Below, one piece after another: positions 1 through 7,703 of a stretch of 36,191 nucleotides of DNA. The notes beneath the pieces were generated by a model, which saw nothing but the letters and a program-made list of their open reading frames with translations, was not told where the DNA came from and searched no databases. Numbering within the stretch: position 1 is the first letter of the stretch; each line of letters begins with the position of its first letter. The stretch covers positions 1-36,191 of the forward strand of contig CAINUN010000025.1 in the NCBI GenBank assembly GCA_903853805.1, given 5' to 3'. The position numbers and the translations under genes are program-made. The DNA comes from an uncultured Bacteroidota bacterium. Lineage in GTDB: Bacteria; Bacteroidota; Bacteroidia; Chitinophagales; Chitinophagaceae.

Positions 1-15
1 AAATAACAGCTGAAA

Positions 16-35
16 AGAGGGCAAAAAAGCCCTCT
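16..35. terminator. Hairpin near the left edge
   Basis: A perfect 7-bp inverted repeat (AGAGGGC, six A, GCCCTCT). It may end transcription of a gene lying left of the window. There is no T-run after it on the plus strand, so a terminator role is only a possibility. Confidence 0.4.
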
Positions 36-186
36 AAAGCAATAAAAGTGAATACAAAACTAAAAATAGCAGCTAAATCTAACTAAAAATAGACGAAATG
101 TTAATGGATGCAGGTGCGGTTTTGTTTTGCAATGGTCTTATCATTTATCCTTTTGGTTAATATTCTATTACTGTTAATTAAATGTC

Positions 187-204
187 ATTATCAGTGTTGA
201 TAAT
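187..204. promoter_or_regulatory. Palindromic operator candidate before the Y-family polymerase
   Basis: The inverted repeat ATTATCA-GTGT-TGATAAT has 7-bp arms and a 4-bp spacer. It lies about 54 bp before the polymerase start and overlaps a TTTG that could serve as a -33 element, followed by a weak TATTCTTTAG. Y-family polymerase operons are often controlled by LexA-like or phage-repressor-like proteins. That this is such an operator is inference from position and symmetry. Confidence 0.4.
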
Positions 205-257
205 TTGGCTTTAATAATGATATTCTTTAGCTTGCTGAAAATTAGTAGCACTAAACA

Positions 258-1541
258 ATGGGCTCAAACACCATCCGAAATAATCCCAATGCCTTATTCA
301 TGTATGTGGATATGAACAGCTATTTTGCTAGTTGTGAGCAACAGGATTTTAAGGAATTAAGAGGAAAACCTATTGGCGTTTGTGCTGGCAATCATGCCTC
401 TGCTGCAATTATCGCTCCATCTATCGAAGCCAAAAAATATGGGGTTAAAACAGGTATGCGACTAAATGACGCTCGATTGATATGCCCACTAATAAAGCCA
501 GTTAATGGTAGACCTTATCGCTATCGTCAAATTCATGTCGACATCATGAACATTCTTAAGAGCTATTGCCCAGAAGCGAGAGCGCGAAGCATTGATGAGG
601 CAGTGTTGGATTTGACTGCTTATCGTTGGGTGTATCCTGATGCTAAAGAATTGGCAAGATTTATTAAAGAGGATATTAAAGCTAAGCATGACTTCCTGAC
701 TTGTTCCATAGGCATTGCTCCGAATTCTTATTTATCTAAAATAGGTACAGAATTGCAAAAACCTGATGGACTTATTGAAATAACTAGAGAAAATATTGAT
801 GAACATTTTGCCCGATTGGAATTGACCGATCTTACTGGAATTGCCAAAGCAAATGAACGTCGACTTAAACTCATTGGAATCAACAATCCTATTGAAATGC
901 GGCAGGCTTCTCCTGCTCTTTTAAGAAAAGCTTTTGGTGGTATTGTTGGGCATTATTGGTATTGTAGGTTGAATTTTATGGAGATTGATGGTTATGAAAA
1001 CCCATATCGTTCAATGAGTACCGGTAGAACACTTTCGAGGAATCAGCGCGAATCGAAAGAGAAAATGCAAAGTCTGCTCATTTCGCTATGCACAAGATTG
1101 GAACAAAGATTGGTAAAACAAAAGGTTTTTTGCAAAGAAGTGAGTTTTTATATCCGATACAAAGACTTTACCTCTTGGGATTTCAATGTGAAATTTACGA
1201 CACCTGTACAAGATGCTTTGGATATTCGAAAATATGTTGAGCACAAAATCCATGAGTTTGAAAATCTGAATTGCCTACCAACAATTTTCACCAACAAAAC
1301 ACAACATTTTGGACTGGTAGTTAAGAATTTTATTGAAGCCAAGTATGTTTCCTACACCCTTTTCGAAAACAAAATGAAGCAAGACAAACTCCGCATGGTG
1401 CTTTACGACATCAAAGACCGTTTTGGAAGAGATAAAGTGCGCAAGGCAACTGAAATTATTTCACCAGGTGAAATGGTAGATGCCATTGGTTTTGGTTCGG
1501 TTAAAGACGTTCAAACTAACAATTATTTACTGGAAGAATAA
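258..1541 (+). CDS. Y-family translesion DNA polymerase (DinB/UmuC superfamily)
   Basis: This error-prone polymerase inserts nucleotides opposite damaged template bases. Its 427 residues match the usual length of UmuC. The first catalytic motif reads YVDMNSYFASCE, with metal-binding Asp18 and the likely steric-gate Phe23. The second is RSIDEAVLDL, with Asp113 and Glu114. A helix-hairpin-helix-like thumb segment and a little-finger domain follow. The ASCE wording in motif I is closer to UmuC than to DinB, but no umuD-like gene is adjacent, so I do not assign a symbol. The ATG at 258 is chosen because the conserved core begins shortly after it. The next gene starts 22 bp downstream on the same strand, so the two are probably co-transcribed, perhaps under the palindrome at 187-204. 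Confidence 0.93.
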   Translation: MGSNTIRNNPNALFMYVDMNSYFASCEQQDFKELRGKPIGVCAGNHASAAIIAPSIEAKKYGVKTGMRLNDARLICPLIKPVNGRPYRYRQIHVDIMNILKSYCPEARARSIDEAVLDLTAYRWVYPDAKELARFIKEDIKAKHDFLTCSIGIAPNSYLSKIGTELQKPDGLIEITRENIDEHFARLELTDLTGIAKANERRLKLIGINNPIEMRQASPALLRKAFGGIVGHYWYCRLNFMEIDGYENPYRSMSTGRTLSRNQRESKEKMQSLLISLCTRLEQRLVKQKVFCKEVSFYIRYKDFTSWDFNVKFTTPVQDALDIRKYVEHKIHEFENLNCLPTIFTNKTQHFGLVVKNFIEAKYVSYTLFENKMKQDKLRMVLYDIKDRFGRDKVRKATEIISPGEMVDAIGFGSVKDVQTNNYLLEE

Positions 1542-1563
1542 GAATTAAAAAAAATAGATAATC

Positions 1564-2637
1564 ATGATTCACCAAAGACCCCACCAAGAACTGACCAAAG
1601 GACGCGGTGCTCAGTTCAAAACACCAAACCGATTTCTTACCGAAACTTATGTGCAAGAAAATCCCGAAGCTATTGACGATTGGGAACAAGTAGCCTGTAA
1701 AACAGAATATATTTTAGACCAAAGCAAAACTTTGGTGAATAAAGTAACAAGCCCCGATGTAGGAATGTTGTTTTCAGTAAATTCTTATCAAGGTTGCGAG
1801 CATGGTTGTGTGTATTGCTATGCTCGAAACACACATGAATATTGGGGTTATAGCGCAGGGCTTGATTTTGAAAGTAAGATTGTGGTGAAGAAAAATGCAC
1901 CCGCATTGTTGCGTAAAAACTTTGACAATAAAAACTGGCAACCTACCACCATTTCACTATCGGGAAATACAGATTGTTATCAACCCATTGAACGCAAAAT
2001 GCAAATTACACGGAAACTCTTGGAGATTTGTTTAGAATACCGAAATCCCGTGAGTGTACTCACTAAAAATGCTCTTGTGTTGCGCGACCTCGATATTCTT
2101 CACGAACTCAACCAACACAATTTGGTGAGGGTGTTCACTTCAATCACCTCACTCGATGAAGAATTGCGCCTAAAAATGGAACCTCGAACCGCTACCTACA
2201 AATCAAGACTTAATGTATTGGAAACCCTTGCTAAAAAAAGCATTCCAACTGGCATCATGAATGCGCCGCTCATTCCCGGCATTAATGATATGAACATGAA
2301 CGAAGTGTTACAAGCAGCTTCAGAAGCAGGTGCTAAATGGGCGGGCTATACCGTTGTGAGATTGAATGGAGCCATTGGTGCTCTTTTTAAAGATTGGCTC
2401 TTCAAAGCCTTTCCCGATAGAGCAACAAAAGTGTGGAAACAAATTGCCGATTGTCATGGCGGCAAGGTAAATGACAGTCGCTTTGGCAACCGCATGGTGG
2501 GCGATGGAAAATTTGCTGAACTAATCGAAACCCAATTCAATCTTTACTGTAAAAAATATGGATTGAACGAAACCAAAATGGAAATGAACACAAAAGATTT
2601 TAGACGATTAGGCAATAGGCAGTTAGCGTTGTTTTAA
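1564..2637 (+). CDS. Radical SAM protein, SPL-like / PA0069-Rv2578c family
   Basis: The protein has 357 residues. The radical SAM cluster motif is CEHGCVYC (Cys78, Cys82, Cys85), continuing YARNTHEYWG, so it should bind a 4Fe-4S cluster and S-adenosylmethionine. The N-terminal KGRGA and the motif context match the PA0069/Rv2578c family, which is distantly related to spore photoproduct lyase and has no firmly established substrate. It sits 22 bp behind the Y-family polymerase in the same direction. I infer a shared DNA-damage role from this pairing only. A small GGCTA/TAGCC hairpin lies just after the stop, before the convergent lipoprotein gene. Confidence 0.88.
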   Translation: MIHQRPHQELTKGRGAQFKTPNRFLTETYVQENPEAIDDWEQVACKTEYILDQSKTLVNKVTSPDVGMLFSVNSYQGCEHGCVYCYARNTHEYWGYSAGLDFESKIVVKKNAPALLRKNFDNKNWQPTTISLSGNTDCYQPIERKMQITRKLLEICLEYRNPVSVLTKNALVLRDLDILHELNQHNLVRVFTSITSLDEELRLKMEPRTATYKSRLNVLETLAKKSIPTGIMNAPLIPGINDMNMNEVLQAASEAGAKWAGYTVVRLNGAIGALFKDWLFKAFPDRATKVWKQIADCHGGKVNDSRFGNRMVGDGKFAELIETQFNLYCKKYGLNETKMEMNTKDFRRLGNRQLALF

Positions 2638-2645
2638 TGGTGTAT

Positions 2646-2680
2646 TCTATCGATAGAGTTTGATAGGCTATTAAGTAGCC
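2646..2680. terminator. Possible bidirectional terminator between convergent genes
   Basis: The short convergent gap holds a 12-bp palindrome (TCTATCGATAGA) and a GGCTA-ttaag-TAGCC stem. Neither is followed by a strong T-run, so termination here is plausible but weakly supported. Confidence 0.3.
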
Positions 2681-2682
2681 AT

Positions 2683-3645
2683 CTATTGAAGTTTTGCTAA
2701 CCAAAGCGAAGCATTCATCATCAATTGTTTGTGGGTATTAATCGACCAACTTGTGTAAAGAGTATTGCCTGAAGCGCCTGTTCCATCGTCAATAGGTGAA
2801 CTATCGCCAATGACAAAAACACGTCCAAGGTTGTAAGTAGATGAAGCACACATGATTTTAGTGCTATTTTGTGTCATGCCCGATTGCCAAATCAACCCCT
2901 TAACTGTTGAATTAATAGTTGGCGAAACTGTCATTGTAGCGCCATTATTAAAAGCAAGTTTGGTGACATTTCCTTGCGAACCATGAAGAATGGTATTTGT
3001 AGCATTTCCTGTAAGTACATTGGTGCTTGTATTGGTAATATCTACAAGGTCAATTTTGAAACCAAAAGGATTGTTCACCATGCCATTGTTCGTCATCAAG
3101 TCGTTCCAAATAGCAGGAGAATCCCACCCATCATTATTCCTATCGGAATTGTTATGATCTGAGACCATGAATAAACCGCCTCCGTTTTTCACAAAATTGA
3201 GAATGGCTTGTTTTTCAGCAGTTGTAAAACGAATATTGGGTTCATCTACAACAAATACATTGTAGTTTTTTAAGTCTTGTGGGTTAGACGTAACATTATA
3301 GGTAATAGTACCACTAGAAGGAAGCGATTCTACTATATTGCCACCTTTTACAAGTGCAATGCCCCAACTTGAAATAGCTCCTGTCCAATAAGTTTCAGCA
3401 GTAGTTGAGGTGACAGTAGATTGTAAAGGAGTAGGGTAGCGAAGAGCGTTGTTGTTGTCTTCATCAATTACCCAATCTGCGTTACCAGCAGTCTCAGCTT
3501 TTGTATTGTCAAACAAAAACTTTTTACCAGTAGATACTATTCCATCTCCTGATAAAGTAGTGACATCATTTGATGCGTTCCACTTATTGCAAGCACTAAA
3601 AGAAAGCAGAAAAATAGAAAGGGCAATTGTGTTTAAAATTCTCAT
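2683..3645 (-). CDS. Secreted lipoprotein with a GATase-like (ThuA/DUF4350-type) domain
   Basis: I place the start at the ATG at 3645, giving 320 residues. It is followed by a typical lipoprotein signal (hydrophobic stretch, then SFSAC with the lipidated Cys). The longer frame adds 14 residues that spoil the signal peptide. The centre (YNVFVVDEPNIRFTTAEK, then FVKNGGGLFMVSDHNN) resembles the flavodoxin-like, glutamine-amidotransferase-like fold seen in ThuA and DUF4350 proteins, where a Gly-rich turn follows a strand. No catalytic Cys-His-Glu triad is evident, so it may bind rather than hydrolyse. Function is unknown. It is transcribed divergently from the peptidase gene across a 224-bp gap. 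Confidence 0.7.
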   Translation of the reverse strand: MRILNTIALSIFLLSFSACNKWNASNDVTTLSGDGIVSTGKKFLFDNTKAETAGNADWVIDEDNNNALRYPTPLQSTVTSTTAETYWTGAISSWGIALVKGGNIVESLPSSGTITYNVTSNPQDLKNYNVFVVDEPNIRFTTAEKQAILNFVKNGGGLFMVSDHNNSDRNNDGWDSPAIWNDLMTNNGMVNNPFGFKIDLVDITNTSTNVLTGNATNTILHGSQGNVTKLAFNNGATMTVSPTINSTVKGLIWQSGMTQNSTKIMCASSTYNLGRVFVIGDSSPIDDGTGASGNTLYTSWSINTHKQLMMNASLWLAKLQ

Positions 3646-3869
3646 AGAAATAATTGAAGTTGTGAAAGTAAGTTCAAAGGGATACAATTAAGTTCGAACA
3701 TTGATGAAGTGGTCATTTTTAGCTATGAAAGAATGGTTTGATTGCAAACAAAACCTATGGTAGATTATTAGGAGTGTTTACATTTCTAGTAAATGATGGT
3801 AACTTATTAATTGTTCAATTTTACTTTACTTTCGCAATTCCATTTTTCAATCATAATTCCATTCAAGAA

Positions 3870-5048
3870 ATGAAAAGAATACTATTCTCCATCCTAGCGG
3901 TATTGCCTTTAATGCTTCATGCACAGGACGACCTTGTAAAAAAACTGGAGAACAATAAAAGCGACAGCGCCAAAAAGAAATTTGAGTTTAAAGAAAGCAT
4001 TCGCCTCGATTGCACGAATGTAAAAGCACAAGGCAGCAGCGGCACTTGTTGGAGTTATTCCACCAATTCTTTTTTAGAGAGTGAAATGATTCGGATGGGT
4101 AAGCACCCTGTGGATCTTGCAGAGATTTTTGATGCACGCAATGTGTACATTGAAAAAGCGGACAACTATATAAAAATGCATGGAGCCATTAGTTGGGGAG
4201 ATGGTGGTGAGTGTCATGATGTAATGAATATGTATGCTAAATATGGCGCCATGCCACAAAGCGTTTATTCAGGACTTCATTACGGAACTACGAAGAATCA
4301 ATTTGGAGAAATGCAAGCAGTGTTGAAAGGTATGTTGGATGCATGGGTAAGAAATCCGAACGGTAAAATCAATCCAAATTGGAAAAAGATATTCACCGGT
4401 GTACTCGATTCTTATTTGGGTAAAGTGCCAAAAACATTTGAGTACCATGGCAAGGAATACACGCCTAAAAGTTTTGCAGATGATGTTGTAGGCATTCATA
4501 CTGAAGATTATGTGGAGTTGGCTTCTTATACCGACAAGCCTTACTACGAACAATCTATGTTCATGGTGCCCGACAATTGGAGCTTTGAAAAAGTGTATAA
4601 CATTCACATGAACGAAATCACAGCAACCATTGACCACGCACTTGAAAAAGGATATACCGTTGCATGGGCTGCAGATGTAAGTGAAAAATATTTTAGTTGG
4701 AAAAACGGCGTTGCTTTTGTTCCTGAAAAAAATTGGGATGATATGAGTGAAGATGAACAAAAAGAATTATTCAACGGACCAAAACCTGAAAGGAAAATAA
4801 CTGCTCAAAAGCGTCAGTTGGGATTAGATAATTATGAAACAACAGATGACCACGGCATGCACATTGTAGGAAAAGCCACCGACAAAACTGGAAGAGAATA
4901 TTACATCGTAAAGAATAGTTGGGGTGAAAAGAATGACTATAAAGGCTACATCTATGTGACCAAGAATTATGTGCTGTATAAAACCACTGCTATCTTGTTG
5001 CATAAGAAAGGATTGCCTAGAAGTTTGAGAAGTAAATTGTTGTTTTAA
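3870..5048 (+). CDS. Secreted C1-family cysteine peptidase (PepC / bleomycin hydrolase type)
   Basis: With the start at 3870 the protein has 392 residues and a clear signal peptide ending LMLHAQ. An upstream in-frame start would bury it. The papain-like triad is visible: Cys60 in GSSGTCWSYS, His328 in DDHGMHI and Asn349 in VKNSWG. The layout follows the bleomycin hydrolase/aminopeptidase C branch. E. coli-type and yeast members are cytoplasmic, while this one should be exported to the periplasm or surface. A -7-like element TACTTTCG lies at 3827-3834. The yajQ gene begins 21 bp after the stop, suggesting one transcript. Confidence 0.9.
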   Translation: MKRILFSILAVLPLMLHAQDDLVKKLENNKSDSAKKKFEFKESIRLDCTNVKAQGSSGTCWSYSTNSFLESEMIRMGKHPVDLAEIFDARNVYIEKADNYIKMHGAISWGDGGECHDVMNMYAKYGAMPQSVYSGLHYGTTKNQFGEMQAVLKGMLDAWVRNPNGKINPNWKKIFTGVLDSYLGKVPKTFEYHGKEYTPKSFADDVVGIHTEDYVELASYTDKPYYEQSMFMVPDNWSFEKVYNIHMNEITATIDHALEKGYTVAWAADVSEKYFSWKNGVAFVPEKNWDDMSEDEQKELFNGPKPERKITAQKRQLGLDNYETTDDHGMHIVGKATDKTGREYYIVKNSWGEKNDYKGYIYVTKNYVLYKTTAILLHKKGLPRSLRSKLLF

Positions 5049-5069
5049 AACCTAAAAAAAGTAATTGCT

Positions 5070-5561
5070 ATGCCATCGTTTGATATTGTTTCCAAAGTGG
5101 ATTTGCAAACACTCGATAATGCAGTGAATATTGCAAAAAAGGAAATCGACAATCGCTTCGATTTTAAAGGGACTCATGTAAACATTGAACTCAATAAAAA
5201 AGACATGACCATCAACCTTGAAGTGGAAAGCGACATGAAACTAAAACAAGCAGAAGATGTGATCCTCACCAAAGCCATGAGGCAAGGTTTGGAAGCCAAT
5301 GCTTTTGATTTTAGTAAAGACTTTTCGGGTTCAGGGAAATTTATTCGTAAAACCATTCCTGTAAAGAATGGAATAGGTAAAGAAGATGCCAAAAAAATTG
5401 TAAAGCTCATCAAAGACAGCGGTTTGAAAGTGCAAGCAGCAATCATGGATGAAACCATTCGTGTAACAGCTAAGAAAATTGATGATCTCCAAGATGTGAT
5501 TCAACTTTGCAAAAGTAGCAACTTAGATATGCCATTGCAGTTTACGAATATGAAAGCTTGA
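5070..5561 (+). CDS. yajQ: YajQ family nucleotide-binding protein
   Basis: At 163 residues it has the standard length of the YajQ family, which contains two ferredoxin-like halves. Family hallmarks are MPSFDIVSKVDLQ at the N-terminus, EIDNRFDFKGT, and the C-terminal half around GLKVQAAIMDETIRVTAKK. Some members bind cyclic di-GMP and act with transcription regulators, but that has been shown in only a few proteobacteria and cannot be assumed here. It lies 21 bp behind the C1 peptidase gene, with no terminator between them. Confidence 0.95.
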   Translation: MPSFDIVSKVDLQTLDNAVNIAKKEIDNRFDFKGTHVNIELNKKDMTINLEVESDMKLKQAEDVILTKAMRQGLEANAFDFSKDFSGSGKFIRKTIPVKNGIGKEDAKKIVKLIKDSGLKVQAAIMDETIRVTAKKIDDLQDVIQLCKSSNLDMPLQFTNMKA

Positions 5562-5826
5562 TGTCTATTTTGAATATTTGAGGAGGATAGGTGTATGAGA
5601 GTGGTTATAAACTTTGTTCATAGCCTCATTGTTTTTTCTTTTTAAGTTTTACAAATAATAGTCGTTGCTTTGTAACAGCAGATTAAAATCCCCGTTTTGA
5701 TTTGCAATGGCCCCTAAGTCCATCACCAAACTAACCGACAAAAGTGTATAAACACAAAGTCGTTCATTTATTTAGGGCTGATATATTAATTTGTCAGTCC
5801 TTTTTTTGTACCTTAGATTTCTAAGT

Positions 5827-6684
5827 ATGAATATTAAACGTTACAGATTTGTATTCCTCTTCATTTTAATAACTATTTTAATTTTCGGATATTTCAAGTT
5901 TTCAAAACCTGAAGATGAAAAGTTTATAGGTTACTATGATAATGTTCATGGACTTCAAAAATCAGCTCCTGTTTATTATTTCGGAGTATTAATTGGTAGG
6001 GTTTACGATGTGACAATTGAGAAGAATGGGAAAGTTCGAGTAGTTTTTTCCATTCACAAAAACATGAAAATTAATGAAGGAACAACTGCAAGAGTTACAT
6101 CTGATCCTTTGAAAGGAGGTATGGCTGTAATTTTTAAACCTGGAACAGGAAAAAGTCTTACTTCTAATTCTGAGATTCAAACAGTAGTTGATAGTTCTCT
6201 TACCGATCAATTTCATGCAAAAGTATCTCCTATGATAAAAAAAGGAGAAAAATATCTTACTAAAATAGACAGTAGTCTTTACAAAATTATTGATATAACA
6301 GACACTAATTGTTCTAAAGGAGTCCAAAGAAAAATATTGGAACTACATGAAAAAATTGGTGGGCTTTCTAGTAGAATAAATAATTTAAAAAAGCAAACAA
6401 AAGATATCGCTCAAACCATTAAAATTGCTAATAAAAATAGTTCCAAAATTTTAGAAAATAGTAAAGAAATTTCCAAAAGGATTGAGCTTTCGGTATTATC
6501 ATCAAGTCTTAAAACGATAATACCTTCAATGGAGAAAGTTCAAGCTGAGTTATTGGAACTAAAGGATAAATTAGCAAAAATAAATTCAAAAAAAACGATC
6601 AAGAATTCGATTGAATATCGAGATGTTGCTCATAAAATTGATTCAATTAACAAGCAATTAGAAAATTTTAAGCAAAAAAGATAA
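5827..6684 (+). CDS. MCE-domain (MlaD-like) membrane-anchored lipid transport protein
   Basis: The ATG at 5827 gives 285 residues. A single N-terminal membrane helix (FVFLFILITILIFGYF) is followed by one MCE domain (about residues 35-115), recognisable from the GLQKSAPVYYFGVLIGRV segment and the PLKGG turn. The remaining 150 residues are Lys-rich and predicted coiled coil. MlaD-type proteins sit in the inner membrane facing the periplasm and pass lipids between membranes with an ABC ATPase and permease. Those partners are absent here, so this is a solitary copy. A possible promoter (TTTG at 5790, TACCTTAG at 5809) precedes it. Confidence 0.85.
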   Translation: MNIKRYRFVFLFILITILIFGYFKFSKPEDEKFIGYYDNVHGLQKSAPVYYFGVLIGRVYDVTIEKNGKVRVVFSIHKNMKINEGTTARVTSDPLKGGMAVIFKPGTGKSLTSNSEIQTVVDSSLTDQFHAKVSPMIKKGEKYLTKIDSSLYKIIDITDTNCSKGVQRKILELHEKIGGLSSRINNLKKQTKDIAQTIKIANKNSSKILENSKEISKRIELSVLSSSLKTIIPSMEKVQAELLELKDKLAKINSKKTIKNSIEYRDVAHKIDSINKQLENFKQKR

Positions 6685-6691
6685 AGTAAAA

Positions 6692-6724
6692 AGGAAGGGC
6701 TGTCTTATTAAGACAGCCCTTCCT
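6692..6724 (-). terminator. Strong hairpin terminator for rpsP
   Basis: A near-perfect inverted repeat (AAGGAAGGGCTGTCTTA and its complement) lies just past the S16 stop. Read on the minus strand it is followed by TTTTTA, so it is a Rho-independent terminator for rpsP. It starts only 7 bp past the stop of the convergent MCE gene and may act on both transcripts. Confidence 0.85.
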
Positions 6725-6746
6725 GAAAGGTAAGTTTAGCTCTTGG

Positions 6747-7265
6747 TTATTCACCTTCAGCAGGTGCGGCAGCTTCAGTGTTTTCAACATCAGAAGAAGA
6801 GTCAACATTTGCTTCATCAGAAGCTTTTGCAGCAATCTTTTCTTCAACACGACGAACAGATTCGCTCATAATTGCTTGACGCTTTTCGTGTTTGTGTTTA
6901 CGTTGAGTTTCCTGACGGCGTGCAACGAGTTCTTCATGCTCGCCATTCCATCTTTCAAACTTTTCCCAAGCTGTTTTTTCATCAAACAAACTAAGGGTAA
7001 CACCACGCATGAGGTGTTTCAAATACAACACGCCTTTGAATGACAAAATGCGGCGGCATGTGTTGGTTGGCTGTGCTCCTTTCTGAACCCAGTATAAGCT
7101 GCGCTCACGATTGAGTCGTACTGCAGCTGGTACTGTCAATGGGTTGTAGGTGCCGAGTTTTTCAATGAATTTCCCATCGCGTGGGGCGGCACTGTTGGCT
7201 ACTACAATAAAATAGAAAGGGCGTTTCTTAGAGCCGTGTCGTTGTAAACGAATCTTTACAGACAT
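6747..7265 (-). CDS. rpsP: 30S ribosomal protein S16, with long acidic tail
   Basis: The first 80 residues are canonical S16 ([18 protein letters not shown], then [19 protein letters not shown] and [12 protein letters not shown]). S16 helps assemble the small subunit. The protein is 172 residues, about twice the minimal length. The extra 90 residues are charged, Ala/Glu-rich and end in a low-complexity acidic segment, as is common in Bacteroidota. The usual partners rimM and trmD are not next to it. A well-formed promoter lies upstream and a strong terminator downstream, so it appears to be monocistronic. Confidence 0.97.
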   Translation of the reverse strand: MSVKIRLQRHGSKKRPFYFIVVANSAAPRDGKFIEKLGTYNPLTVPAAVRLNRERSLYWVQKGAQPTNTCRRILSFKGVLYLKHLMRGVTLSLFDEKTAWEKFERWNGEHEELVARRQETQRKHKHEKRQAIMSESVRRVEEKIAAKASDEANVDSSSDVENTEAAAPAEGE

Positions 7266-7309
7266 AAATAATGAAAATTATTTGTGTTAATAAATAGTTT
7301 TTAGGACTG

Positions 7310-7339
7310 CGAAGATAGTATTTTCAACTAAAAAACAAA
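7310..7339 (-). promoter_or_regulatory. rpsP promoter, Bacteroidota type
   Basis: On the minus strand TTTG (7339-7336) is separated by exactly 18 bp from TATCTTCG (7317-7310), matching the Bacteroidota -33/-7 pattern TTTG-N-TAnnTTTG. The -7 element ends about 44 bp before the ATG. Confidence 0.75.
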
Positions 7340-7703
7340 TTCTCTTTTTTTAAGCAAAATTTCCAGCAATAATCTTCTATAATTTACCCTTAATAAATAC
7401 TTATATCAACTTTATTAAGGTTCATTGAAGTAATACTATTTATAGTAGATAAAACTCTAAATGCTATTACAAGGTGTTTTCCAACATGCTTGGCAACATT
7501 ACAGAAATTGATTGGTTACACAAACACAATAATATAATGAAGCCGAATATGTTTAGGTTGCTAGTCGCATGGGGTTTATAGTGATATTAGTGGTGTTGTG
7601 AGCTTAATTCCAGAAATTCATGATGCTATTTAAAAGCTAGTTGGTTTTTATTCGTACGAAGTGGACTCAATGTAATTCCTCTAATTTTCCTTCCATTTTT
7701 TGT
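7340..7703. other. Gene-free stretch with no recognised element
   Basis: This AT-rich gap lies between the rpsP promoter and the end of the M1 peptidase gene. I see no open frame with coding character, no tRNA and no strong hairpin. It may hold a degraded gene or a small RNA, but nothing in the sequence supports either. Confidence 0.5.

Noticed and set aside
258-1541. Complete umuDC operon
   Set aside because: No umuD-like gene precedes the polymerase in the visible 257 bp, and the next gene is a radical SAM protein.
3738-3869. N-terminal extension of the C1 peptidase
   Set aside because: It would bury the clear signal peptide and covers the -7-like TACTTTCG element.
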